DNA of 62,381 nucleotides from Tulasnella sp. 424 (lineage: Eukaryota > Basidiomycota > Agaricomycetes > Cantharellales > Tulasnellaceae): assembly GCA_019633425.1 (NCBI GenBank), contig WSUB01000212.1, positions 1 through 62,381 of the forward strand. Direction: 5' to 3'. Both the position numbers and the translations under genes were made by a program. How positions within the stretch are numbered: position 1 is the stretch's first letter; the number at the start of each line of letters is the position of its first letter. The notes below the pieces were generated by a model that saw nothing but the letters and a program-made list of their open reading frames with translations, made no database searches and was not told where the DNA came from. Below, one piece after another: positions 24,157 to 36,351 of the stretch.

Positions 24157-27100
24157 TCAATGCTGAGGTCAAGATGGAGAGGGAGCAAAAAAATCGGAGT
24201 GGTAACAGAGCAAGTGGGATAGCTGGGGATTAGAGGCGAAGGGGTTTGGAGGGTCCAATGGCCTCTACGTATACGAACCTACCTCAGCTCCAACGTAAGT
24301 TTTTTAGGGCGGGATATTCACAACCCTCACCTCCACAATTGTCCACAAAAAACCTGCGTGACTCCAAAATATCCCTCAGGTACCCTCGCAGTTTTTTCGA
24401 TCCTGGAATTCCTGTTCGAAGCAGTAATTCAGTGAAGGATCTACTCCGCAATGCTATCTGAACGGCCGTTCGTGCGTCATCAGGCAATGGCATCCAGCTT
24501 GTCAATACCAAAAACACGGGAGCTAGCATCATTTCTGAGAGTAGAAGAGTGCTTCTGTCTAGAGCGGAGATTAGCTCGTCGTTGGTACAAGCGAGGACCT
24601 CGATCCGATAGAAAAGTTCGATGTTCGCTTTCGCTTGCACGTGATGCTCCGGTTTGTTCGACGTTGTTCCTCTCACGCCGAGAAATTTGAAAGCGACGCC
24701 TCCATCCACTCAATTTAACTGAGTTACGCCCTAAGTAGTTATTCTTAAACATTTTCCCTACCCGCTTAAACGCTTGTGCAATCGTCAGTCAATCCGGATA
24801 TCTATGTCCTGATGTCTGATCGTCTCAGCAGCAGGTTCTATTTCGAATCCCCAGTGGAGCGACACCCTGCAAAACCCCAAAATTTAAAGGTCGCTATGAA
24901 GCCATAAACGCGTGATCAAGGGGGAGAGTCGTTTTTAATTCCCGGTTCTCTACTCGTACTGCTTCAACTTGGACAGCCACCATACCCTAATTCCTCATTC
25001 CTGACGTTCTTGCGGAGAAAACACATGTCAACGATTGTGATGAATGATTCCCCAGTGGCGCTTGTTAGGTGACTTGTTCCTGTGAAGTTTGCTTCGAAAT
25101 CACTTCAGGAAGCATTACCCTCTCTTTATCTAATTTCGAAATGGACTAAACGGAGCAATGGCCACGGAGGGACTGGTATTTCCACTTTCAATGATGGATT
25201 TACTCTGAAGTTTGTGTTCATGTGGCCGCACCGGTCAGTACAATCCTGACGGACGCGTAGTTCTCCCCGTTCTCTCCCACTTTGTCGGCGATATCGCTCT
25301 TTCCCGACCGCGGGCGCTAAACCAGATCCAGAAGCAACACCCGTAAAATGAAAATATTTAATCGAGTATGAGGGGTTAATAACCTCGTTTAAATAGGTGC
25401 TGCACACGAGATTGCCGCCGACTTGAGTCTCTACTTACGTGTCGATGGGTCTCGGTCGCTGGGGTTCGGTTATCGCTGGGAAATGACAAGCTGGCCAAAA
25501 AAGGGTAGGCGAGTCTGAATCACCGGTTTCCAGTGAGAAGGTCAAAGCCTGGCCTTTTGAGGGAAAGCTCAAGCGCTTTCATTCACTTTGAATTCGCCGT
25601 GGCTTCGAAAGACACTCGGGGGTTAAGGATCAAGGTGGGTCTGGAAGCGTGACACGGGGGTCTCTTCACTTGACCTCTCTCCGATTAATGTTGCTCGCAG
25701 CACAAATTTGACGAACGACTGCTATTTGGCTTGATTAATAGCTAGGTAGCCTTGTTTGTCATTCGAGAATGTTGGACCTTCTAGGGCGACATTCTGTATG
25801 TCTTGCTATTGCGGTGCGTCATCAATATTCGCTGAATTTAGGAAAGTTAACCGTGCTGATAAAGAGAACCAGCGCACAGCGCTTTCGTTCGGCTGGCAAC
25901 GCAGAAGTTCGGTCAGTGTCAACTCAACGAGTACGTCGCCTTCGGTAGTGAGATCAGGGCGGCCAAGGGTTGAGGAGCGTGGCTTGGACTATCCTGGAAG
26001 AACGGGGTCCATGGGTGCCAGCAAGGAGAAGATGGAGAGGTTTGGGTGCCGGCTGCATTCCTCGGGCAGTCGCAGCACGCGGAACGTAAGCGTGAACCGG
26101 AATCGTTGGAGAGCATGATCCTTTTCTTTATCTCTGTACAATACACGTCTGTTATTATCGGGACCAAGTTAACCATGTGCATCGAAGCGGAGAAGGACGC
26201 GTGATCAGCATTGGCACTCGGGCGGGGGCCCGGCTGAACGCAAAGGTAGTTCTGATGGACTTGTGCAGCTTTAAGGCTTGCGATGGTACGTTGATAATGT
26301 ACCCAGTGGATTATTTACGAGTTGAGGCATGTCTCTGGGTCGAGAAGCTCCGAGCGAGGGCAGTGGGAAAAGCCGCGGAAAATGAAAGGATTCAGAGGAG
26401 GGAAATCGCGTTCCTCGTTCGCGATCGTTGTCACCGTTGGTCACGTCCCTGAATGCACGCGGATTCGGTGAACGAGACGCGCCGTCAGAATTTCAAACTT
26501 GACCGCAGCCCACCATCGAGATGGCGTTGCAGAGCCCACAAGTTAAACAGTGGTTAAGAGTCAGCTCGGAAGTGCACGGCGGTGCATCTGGGTCGAGTAC
26601 TGCGAGGCGGCCTCGATTACATGGATCCACCCGTGTCGTAATACCGCAAAAAGGTGTCATTGCAATCGGGTTACTAGCCAGTCTAAGAGACTTCTAACAG
26701 GAGACTACTCAGTGATTACGAGGGCGGATAACTTTATCCCCTACTGGGGAAGTTAGACCGCGGCCGGCGATATCGTTCGACGCGTTGAGTTATACAGTGT
26801 GAGCTCGAAGTTGACAACGACAACGACGACGACAACGACTCCACCACCACTATTACCAATCTTCCCGGTCCCCTCCCCGCCCATTATTGCACGATACAAG
26901 CATGCTCGTATCGCCACACTGCTCACCAACAGGTCAAGAACTTTATATGGAAGACTTTGGAATCAGATTTTGGCTTTGACCAGACAGGGTCCACATGTCC
27001 ATTAGACGCGCCGTACTACGACCTTCGCCCCCATCGAACGTACATATGGTCAAACAGCTACGCGTACAAGCTTTCAGTCCTTATTACTGCTCTCGCTGCC

Positions 27101-28504
27101 TAAAAGCTGCAGGTGGATTTGGGCTCCAATGCTGGAGAACCACCGCCTGAAGGATGAGGAGATTGCGCGCCAAGCCGGCTCGGAAGCTACGAAACAGATT
27201 TGTAGGACCTCTAATTAAGCTCTCAGAACTCTTACCGCATGGCGCTTCCCCGGGTGTAATCGTCCTCCCAGTACTCCCTCTCATGCAGGACATTCAGGCG
27301 ACCCTGATAAATCGAGGCCATTGCTTGAAACACGCCGAGGATGGTCGTTACGGATAATGGAAAAGAGTGGTAGAGCTTTGAGTGGGCGGCTGCACTGGGG
27401 TAAACAAGGCCTGGAACTTGGCGATCCCGGTCATGTGCTTCTTAGGGCCCGAGGCAGAGGTTGGGACAAGACCATGGCTGACGGGATAAGGATAGACGGA
27501 AGCCCTTGCTGTGCCATGCCGTCATCCTTTGCCAGTGTCTGGCTCCGCAATGATCATGAAGTCAGAGTGAATGTCCACAATAATACGTATACGGCGCTCA
27601 TAACGATTGGGAATGTCTACCCGATGAGCCTCACCGTCCGCCTCTCACACCGATGTACGAGCAACGGGGCCAGCTTCCACCAAAGAGCAGGGTATTGGGG
27701 GCGGGAGGTCTGATCGGCGTTGTTGGGAACGAGCCTCCATGGTTCAAGAGAACCAAGGGCGACGAAACTTCTGTGCGCACGTGCACGCGCCACAAATCCT
27801 GTCAGCCGGCCTCGCCCTTCAAGCGTAGGTAGCAACCGTAGAATCTCATGTCCCCTCTCGCATTCTGAGCCACGAGTTTGGTCCATCCTCCGGTTCGCTG
27901 CCGCCGTCTGAGTCGAGCAGCCACCGGCATGGTACCGTAGGACTGTATCGGATGCGACTCAAGTAATAGGCAGGAGGGGATATTTTATATTAAGCTTAGA
28001 TTCCTAGGCTCACATACCAAGGGCATCAGCCACGGTGTACTTCGCACTACTGGAGGGGATATCGTGATGACGTGGACATCGATTCCTGAAAGGTTCTCTG
28101 AATTGCAGCGTCCACCAAGTTAGGGACTACGTTCGATTGCGGAAACTATCTTCGCTGCTAGCTCGTACACTTAGTTGAGAGTGCTGGACGTCGCCCGGAG
28201 GAAACGTCACCGTTTGACAAAGGAGGTGAGGATAGGAAAAAGTGAAAAAGGGAGAAGTGCATGCAAAAGGGGTGATCGACAGAGCATACAGTAAGCCAGA
28301 GCATACAAGCAGAGGAGTTCGGAAAACAAAGAATGAGGTGGGATATCGTCGAAAGGGATATTCACCAGAAGAAGCCGGACATGTATCCCCAAGAACGCAC
28401 GAAGCATATGGGGAGTGGCCTGGAAAACGAGAGTCATTAGCCACGTGAGGACCGCTTCAGCGTACGAATCAATGAATACCCACCTCATCACAAAGCGTGG
28501 GCAG
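24157..28504. other. Duplicated K3 5' flank and K4 3' flank, no intact gene
   Basis: The part at 24170-26590 repeats the K2 flank at 15420-17900 with small deletions, including the same relic frames. The part at 26480-27160 holds a GRDP 5' module without its gene, with an expanded CAACGA/CGACGA tract at about 26812-26839. The part at 27270-27905 matches 18740-19385. From about 27905 to 28504 is the K4 3' flank, shared with the other kinase genes. Confidence 0.5.
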
Positions 28505-31500
28505 TTACGACAGGAAAAGACCCGCCAAGGCTGATCCGATTGGTTGCTTCTGCCGGAGGAGTCTCCAACTCGCTGCACACCTCCCACTAATCGGCCGTCC
28601 CATTTGTGCGTACATTTCGCGGGCCTCCATACAAGCAGCCTTCCCATCGACAAATTTGCGTTGCAGAACATACACTTCCGTCAATCCATCCAACGCCTTG
28701 GCTTCACCGTCCACGTCTCCAATCCTAGCATATGCTACACGCGCGTCGGCGAAGCACTCCTCCGCCTCGTCATGTCGACCCTGGCGGACGTACAACCTCC
28801 CAAGACTGAGCAACGCGTTGCCTTCACCGCAAACGTCGTCCATGCTTGAGAATAGAGCTTGCGCAAGGCGGTAATACTCCTCCGCTTCGTCGTACGTGCC
28901 CTGCGTGAGGTGGACGTTGCCGAGCGAACCCAATGTCTTTGCGTGGAGTGCATCGTCGCCGATTCGCACACATGCAGATTCAGCTTGGAGTAGCACCTCT
29001 TTCTCTTCGTCATACCTTAACTGGGACCTAAAGACATGTGCCAAAAGCAACGAAGCACGGGCTTGACCTTCCTCGTTGCCAATGCCGATACAAATGGCAA
29101 GGGCTTCGGTAGCAGCCTCCTCCGCCTCGCCATCTCGACCCTGGCGGACGTACAACCTCCCAAGACTGAGCAACGCGTTGCCTTCACCGCGAACGTCGTC
29201 CACGCTTGAGAGTAGTGCTTGCGCAAGGCGGTAACACTCCTCCGCTTCGGCATACGTGCCCTGCATGAAGTGGACATCGCCGAGCCGATCCAATGTCGTC
29301 GCGCGCGCTGCATCATCGCCGACTCGCGCATACGCAGCTTCCGCTTGAATTAGGGCCCCTTTCTCTTCGTCAGACTTCGACTGGGACCTGAAGATCCGTG
29401 ACAAAAGCGACGAAGCACCGGCTTGACCTTTCTCGTTGCCAATGCTGATCGAAATGGCAAGTGCTTCGGTAGCAACCTCCTCGGCCTCGGGGTGTCTGCG
29501 TTGGGTATGAAGGTGTTCCCCGAGGGATACAAGTGCTCGGGCTTTGGCGTGACCGTGCTCAGTAGGATCATAGGAAGCGGCAGCGAGGCGATAGGATGCC
29601 TCGGCGTCGTCGTATCTGCACTGGGCGTTGTAAAGCATTGCAAGGCTGTGTAATATATTCCCGGTGAGGAGGAGGTTTCCGGTGCGAGAAGAGATATTGT
29701 GGGCGTCTTTGAAGGCTATTTCAGCCTCGCTGGTCCTCGACTGGGCGTGATAGGTGTAACCTAAACCGAGTAACGCATGTGCGGTACCCAGCTCATTCCC
29801 GATACGGGAGTGGACCTCGTGCGCTTCCGTGAAAGCCTTCTCCGCGTCCGGATACCTCGACTGTGCGCGATATACCTCTCCCAGGCCGGTCAACGCGTTT
29901 GCGGCACCCATGTCCTGGCCGATACGAGAGTGGATGTCGTGCGCTTCCGTGAGAGCCTTCTCCGCCTCCCGATATCTCGACTGAGCGCGATGAATCTTCC
30001 CCAGGCCGTCCAACGCGGTCGCGGCACCCAGGTCATGGCCGATGCGAGAGTGGATGTCGTACGCTTCCGTGAAAGCCTTCTCCGCCTCCCGATACCTCGA
30101 CTGAGTCTGATAAATGCTCCCCAGGCCGACCAACGAGTTTGCGGCACCCATGGCTGCGCCACCGCGAGTGTAGATGTCGTGCGCTTCTTTGAAAGCCTTC
30201 TCCGCCTCCTGATTCCTCGACTGTGTACGATAAATATGCCCCAGGCCGTCCAACGCGGTTGCGGCACCCATGTCATTGCCGATGCGAACGTGGATGTCGT
30301 GCGCTTCCGTGAGAGCGTCCACCGCCTCCGAATTCTTCGATTGAACGCGGAAGACGTTCCCAAGGCCGTCCAAGGCGTACGCCTTCGCTAAATCATCTTT
30401 CGTTCCACTCGCAACATCCAATGCTGACCGGAAGTGGGACTCGGCCATCACTTGATTGTCCTGAAGCTCATATGTTTTCCCGAGCTCAATCAACAGGTTC
30501 GCCGACCGCACTTTCTGACCACTGGCGGTATAACCGGAAGGAGTCACGGAAGGCTTAACAGGGACCATTTCAGAATCGTTTGCAGTCGCTCTTTGTCGCG
30601 TCACTCACCATCGTGTTAACCTTAAGCTGAAAGGTCGAAGCATCGATCCTCTTGGCTGGCTCTAAGAGCCAACAATCCGACATTGCACTGCAGAGTTTGA
30701 GAACCAGCGACAGGTTCATGTCCTGCCGAATCGCCGGTAGTTTTCCTTGTATGGCACGTATTACAATGGCCGACTCGAGATTGAGACCGTCAAACGGGAT
30801 CTTCCCAGTTATGATCTAATATGTAATCGCAGTTGTGAGGTACTGGACGATTGAAAGAAACTGAACCATGCTCGACTCACTTCCCAGGAAACCCACCCCA
30901 AAGCCCACATGTCACTGGGTAGATCCGGGACCTCATCATTCAACACCTCGGGAGCAGTCCACCGTAGAGAGTACTTTGGCCCGGTCAAGGTGAGCTCCAT
31001 GGTGGAAGCGTTGAACTCGACCTTCGGGGGGATTGGTGTCGCGGCTACATCCTCGCAGACCGGAGCTCCAGCCGACGCGTTGTGCGTTTTCTCTGGGGCG
31101 AGGTCTCGTCTAATACGGGCCGACCCAAAGTCGGTGATAACGGCATGGTAATCGGAATTGACAAGGATGTTCAACTGAGCGACGATTAGGTTAGGTGGAA
31201 ATTTCTGAGAAGAGGATCGGAGACCCACAGATTTGAGGTCGCCATGACAAATAGGGGGTTGTCGGCTGTGCAAGTACTTCAGTCCCTTCGCTGTATCTTG
31301 AAGCTACAGATACCAAAAACTCAGTGGGTAGAATATCCCGTAGCATCGTAAATCGTATTCACCAGGGATATACGCTCTGGGATATCCCACTCGCCCGACT
31401 GCAAAAATTCTCGAACGTTGCCATTCCCTTCCCACGGCAAGATCATCCAAGCGTCCCCTTTCTGCACGTCTTCGACAAATCCGACGAGCTCAATAATGTT

Positions 31501-31938
31501 CGGATGAGAAAGGGATGCCATCAGACTCAGTTCGTGGACGAAAGACTGAGAAGACAGGCCGTGAGCAGTGAGAACGATCAAACAGTCGTTGCAGCCGACG
31601 ATACCTTGAAAAACTTTGCAGAATCTTCCACATCATCTCGCTTCCATTCGAGCTTCTTCACAGCCACTTTTAGTTCAGACAACCCGTCCTCCAAAGCTTC
31701 GGGGAGACTGAGTGTTCCAATGACAACGAGGCCTTGACCGCCTTTTATGCCCGTATGGGTTTCTTTCATTTTGACTCTGGCGGGATCGATTCGACCGGGC
31801 ATTCCGCTTAGGATATCGCGCTTGAAGATACTATATCAGCAATAATTCTCTCAAGTCGTGAACTACCCTTACAGCCATTTTTATCTTTTGATCGGCGTCT
31901 TCCGCGAGCCGGGGTGCCGTCGAGTTGGAGTCCGCCAT
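28505..31938 (-). CDS. Protein kinase-TPR fusion K4, longest copy
   Basis: This encodes about 1016 residues. Exons are 31938-31873, 31820-31605, 31545-31363, 31303-31229, 31174-30881, 30815-30609 and 30514-28505. Kinase motifs are as in K3: GIKGGQGLVVIG, VAVKK, HGDLKS, DFGSAR and TAPEV. Without splicing, the junction intron (30608-30515, 94 nt) would shift the frame, because it carries one base more than in K3 or K5. This supports the view that the intron is real. The TPR domain has 16 repeats, two to three more than its paralogs, through duplication of a three-repeat block (28781-29140 and 29141-29500). It is otherwise intact. GRDP copy G5 lies upstream on the same strand. Confidence 0.82.
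28781..29500 (-). repeat. 360-nt tandem duplication inside K4 TPR domain
   Basis: Positions 28781-29140 and 29141-29500 are direct copies offset by exactly 360 nt, that is three TPRs. The first 50 bases of each copy are identical by eye; the remainder shows scattered changes. It duplicates the block (E/R)EAEEAATEALAI, EEKxxLLQAE and GTYDEAEE. K2, K3 and K5 have a single copy of this block, so the duplication is specific to K4 and fairly recent. Confidence 0.9.
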
Positions 31939-33404
31939 TCAACGTTAAGGCCAAGATGGAGAGGGAGCAAAAATCTGGGGGTAGTAAAGGAGCAAAGTGG
32001 AATGGCGGGGGATGGGATGCAAAGTGGTTTTGAGCGTCGGATTAGCTCTGAGGACCAACTTCCCCTCCGACCTCAGCTTTTAAACCCAGAGGCACGATCG
32101 AGGTGTCCACACGCCTCACCTCCACAATTTTCCACACGACACATGCTTGAGTCCAGAAATATCCTTTATATACCCTCACAGCTTTCTCGATCATGGCGTT
32201 CGCCTTCGAGGTATACATTCAGTGAGGGATTTACTCCGGAATGCTATTTGAACGGCCGTTCGTGCCTTATCAGGCACCTAAAACCCGAGGAGGCTCTTTT
32301 CCTGAGAGTTGAACGAGTGCTTCTCGTCCAGAGCAGGGGTAAGGTCGTGGTTCGTGCAAGGCAATGTTCGCTTTTGCTTACACGTGGTGCGCCGGGTTGT
32401 TCCTCTCCCGCTGAGAACCATCCTCGGAGCCTCTTCCATCTAATTTAACTTAGTTAGATCCAAGTAACTATCGCTAAATAGGCTTTAACCTCCTGCAATC
32501 GTTAGTCCATCTGAAGATTCATGTCCTGCTGTCTGCTCGTATCGAACAACCCCTATTTCAAAGCCCCAATAGAAGAGACCTTGCAAGCCCCAAAGCGTGG
32601 CTATGACCCCGTAATCGCCTGATCAAAATTTGAGGATCATTTTTAATTTCCGGCTCTCCGCCCGCGCTGCTTCAGCGCAGGATTTCTGAGCTTGGGCGGC
32701 CGTTCTAAGCTTACTGTAGTGGTCTTTCTGTCTTGACATCAGCCACCATGCCCAGCTCGTCGGGTGGCAATATATCCTAGAACGAGTAAGTCGCATTCGT
32801 GCTGCCCTCAAGCCTGCACCTAACGGTCCTTTGCCCCCACTACCATGCTGTGGAGTCTAATTCCAGAGAACAGCTTCAGTCTGATCGTTAGAGCCTTGTG
32901 GATACACGGTACCGTAAAACCAGGGATTTGGCTCCCCCAGCGTAGACAAATACTGTAGTATTTGGTTAATACCGGCGTTCCTGAAAGCTTTCCACGAGCG
33001 TTTCTGAAAGGCTGAAGAAGGGCGCACCTTTCAGTACAGTCCTGGCGAGACCATGACTCAGTGCGAACGCGTGTACCTCGATCGTCCTCCCGGTCTCACT
33101 TGCCCTTTTGTCGGCGAAATCGTTCCACTCTACCGGGGGCGCCAAACCAGGCCCAGAAGCGTGGTCCGCTAAATATCGTTCGAGCCTATATTGAGGCCTT
33201 GGCGTTCTGCCGGGGTTCAACGTTCTCCTCTGCCAAAGGGAACCGGTAATCAGGCTAAAGTACTGCCCAGATGTCGCAGGGCAATGGATCACTGGCATCG
33301 AGCTCGGGGGAGACGAGAGGATGCACCCCTTCCATCGGTAGGGATTCTGGATATCTATTTCTTCCGAGATACACAATACATTAGTTACCACCCCTGCTGC
33401 TGCA
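31939..33404. other. K4 5' flank and G5 3' flank
   Basis: The part at 31940-32600 corresponds to the 5' flank of K2, K3 and K5 (15420-16130, 24170-24900, 41230-41950). The part at 32620-33400 matches the region downstream of G6 (about 41980-42660). The minus ORF 33517-32966 overlaps the last GRDP exon in the wrong frame and is not a gene. Confidence 0.55.
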
Positions 33405-36351
33405 TCAACCTCCGCCGCACCAACCTCCGCCACAACCACCGGATATGGCGCCCACAACACCCCAAGAAGCGTTCGATCGAGCAAGCGCCATGTCCCGCGT
33501 GTAGGCGCTGTCTCCACGCTACGATTAACCGACAGAACATTCGGAATGATCAGCCATCCAAGTTTTAGGGCTGTCTGAGAGCTGGCCGTCTCTTACCATC
33601 ATCACGGAGTATTTGACAGTTTCCAGAGGACCGCCTCGCTTCTGATCAAACTGTGCGCCACACAGGCCGTTCATCCCGTTCCCTTTGCAGCACTCTCCCG
33701 ATGCAAAAGCACTTTGAAGTCCACTCCCCGAAAGGGTTGTGCAATCGCCTTGGCTAGTTGAACGGTTTCGAAGTCAGCTTATAAAACGCACGATCGCTTG
33801 GAGACGTAAAGACTCGCCCAAACTTGCTGAATGGGGATCTAGAAGCAGGATTATCTCAGTTAGGCCCTAGTGGTTTTACAGGGGATCGGGGGCAAGGTAC
33901 TCACTGAACGCCATACTGAACGGGGCACAAAAACGAAGGTGTATGGTCGACGCCCCTCTTCTGCATCATCTCCCCCCACTGATCCGCCTTCCCTTTCTCC
34001 ACGCTCTTTCCTAGCTCTTTCCCTCTCTTCGCCAACTCGCGCCTCCTCAGCTGTGCTTGTGCCGCGTTCGGTTGACCAGGGTTAATAATGGCCACGGCAT
34101 CATGATCTGAAGGGTGAGTTTGTTCGGCAGCTTCCTCCAAGAGAGAAAGTAGATCCGGTCGGGGGTTTTCCATTGGTTTTTCGAGAGTGGATTTGGATTT
34201 TCCCTTTTTGGAGAAGAGGGGGAACACTGAACTACTTGAACCACCTGGAGGTAAGCAACCGCAGACGGAGTAAGGTACTCCTCAGCGAGCCTAGCGCGAC
34301 ACGGCCCGTCAGATCCCGCGGAAGAAGGTAAATGGTTTCACACACCTTCCAAGCTTCTGCAGTTTTGTCGTAGGCATCGGAAAGTGGCCCTTGGCCAACC
34401 TTGTCGTCGTGATCCGGTACCTACGGCGCATAATAAGCCGACTTACTTTCCAGAGCGACAGGATAGAGGGCAGGATGAAACACGTACAATGCCGATGACG
34501 TCTTTCAACTTGCGACTATAAGCAGCAAAAAGGTATTCCATGAGCACACAGTCGCCGAGAGGGGCTAATTCAAACTCACTAGGAATCACAAAGCAACTGA
34601 TGGGTATGCCAGGCAAGATCAATATCCTACCAGACCAGCACCCCGCGTCGGCGAAGATCCGCCCTAAAGCCACTCGTCGCAGTTTTCTTCGGTACCCACT
34701 AATGTCGGAACAACGAAGTTCCCCGGCGTAGAAGCCATAAGGTCCAAAAAGTGGTGATACCGCACAACGCAACGAGTTAAAGTATCGCGATCTTCCTCCC
34801 ATCGAGCTTGTTCGGTGAATCCGAGATTCACCATCTTTTCAATAAAGTTCATTTGGCGGAGGACCTAGAAGGGAATGCATGGATGGTACCATAATGTTTT
34901 TGGCAAATCGTGGAATGGGAGGTACTTACTGCGCTTGCCAGGTCGAGAGAGAATGGGCCTGGCTGACGGTATGCCGACAAGATCACATTCAAACTTCAAA
35001 GAAGTTAACTTCCCTAACATGGACCTCCGATTACGACAGAGACTTACGGCCTCGGTGTAGTAACCCATCGCTGATTCTTCTGCCCCAACATCCCGATCCT
35101 AGTATAGTCCTTCACCGCCTTCATCGACCACCCAATTTGGTTCCCCAAAATTTCTGCTGGTGCTGGAACTGTTGTTTCACGCAAGCTAAGGATGGTCGCC
35201 GTTAGGATTTGAGACCATTGGGTTTCGGCCGGGACACCGGCGTGATAGTCGAGTATGGTGTTCCTGAGAACGGAAGGGAAGGTGAAGGCGGAGTGAATGG
35301 GAGGGCTTTATGGGACAGATGGTGTAACGTACGCGAGGAAGCAGCGGTCCGGGTTGGCGATGTATTTCTCCATATCTTCGTAAAACTTCCGAACTCCAAG
35401 TGTCTGTGGCGAGAAATTCGGGTGGATGGATCAGCGAGAACGAACGACGTCCATCAAACAGGTGTTCGCAAACCTCTCTATTAAACGTGAATCGGCAATT
35501 GTTGCAACTGCACCCGAAGCCTCGTTGGGCAAAACCATCACCTTTGTATGTTATCCAAGGAACCGTGTTAGGCTGAGAGCAACTTGGACAGTAGACAGGG
35601 ATGGTTTCTTCGGAGGTTGTGTTTAAGGGATAGCCGAAGGGAAGTTGGCTAGTAAATGCAGTGAAAGCGGCTACGCGGCCTGCGGAAGGAGGGTGAGGGA
35701 GCAAGGTTTTGGGTTCGATTGATCCGGCTAGTTGCATCAGCGGGAAAGACCTGCCCGTGTTTAACAATGTGAGCAGGTCGTGATCGGTCCGGAGGACGAC
35801 GTGACTTACCCGACTCGGAGCAGACCCGGAAGCTTACGAAGACAGTCTTCGTAGTAATTTCGTGGATTGAGCATGTACGTGTGCCACACCATAACCACAT
35901 CCAACGGAGGAACTTCATTCGGAGTCAATACCTTCGGCCCTTCACCTAGAGCCTCCTCCTGCCCTTCCCCGCCAATCATCCGAACCGCCCATCGTTCAAA
36001 CCGATGGACAGCACGCTGAAGGAAGACTGCCCATCGCTCGTCAGGTTCCATCGGGATGTCCGCTTTCCCTTTAAACGTCCTGACTTCCTCTCGAAGACGA
36101 TAGAAAGCGCCTAGTAGGACTAGGTGAGCTTGAAGATCCGACGGCGTGACCTGAGCTTTGACATATTGGTCTTTGATCTTGAAGTGATCGGGAAGCTTGT
36201 CATCGATGCCTTGGGAGGGTACGAAGATGCTAGGGGGTGCGCTGGAATGGTCGTATTCGGGCAAGGCATTTGGACCTCCACCCGCTGGCGGTGCAGCGTA
36301 AGGTGGAGCTTCGGTAGGTGCACTGGAGTACGAAGGGGGAGGTGCTGCCAT
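33405..36351 (-). pseudogene. GRDP-like gene G5 with a nonsense codon
   Basis: All twelve exons and their splice sites are present: 36351-35810, 35750-35474, 35403-35333, 35263-35048, 34993-34930, 34864-34700, 34626-34580, 34515-34488, 34420-34346, 34290-33905, 33753-33597 and 33518-33405. The frame is open through exon 9. Just inside exon 10, where G6-G8 have GCTCGCTTCGGAGTG, G5 reads GCTCGCTGAGGAGTA, giving TGA at 34284-34282. Translation would stop after the second WHT motif and lose the Cys/Gly-rich C terminus. Small in-frame indels (an extra codon in exon 2, minus nine bases in exon 10) are tolerated. It is probably a young pseudogene, or it makes a truncated protein. Confidence 0.78.

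Larger units (their letters stand above)
20040..27905. repeat. Large direct repeat, right copy (contains K3)
   Basis: This is the second copy of the 8.5-8.75 kb unit described for 11290-19385, in direct orientation. Near 27867-27905 it runs on into sequence like that at 11588, meaning the next kinase unit (K4) begins here in the same register. This is the pattern expected from unequal crossing over between tandem units. Confidence 0.75.

Noticed and set aside
11290..27905. Transposon as the cause of the large repeats
   Set aside because: I saw no terminal inverted or long terminal repeats, transposase or reverse transcriptase at the boundaries; the direct tandem layout fits unequal crossing over.
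32966..33517. 183-codon minus ORF beginning METAPTRGTW
   Set aside because: It overlaps the last GRDP exon in the wrong frame; the frame joined by the paralog splice sites encodes RGDSAYTRDM and the Gly-rich end.
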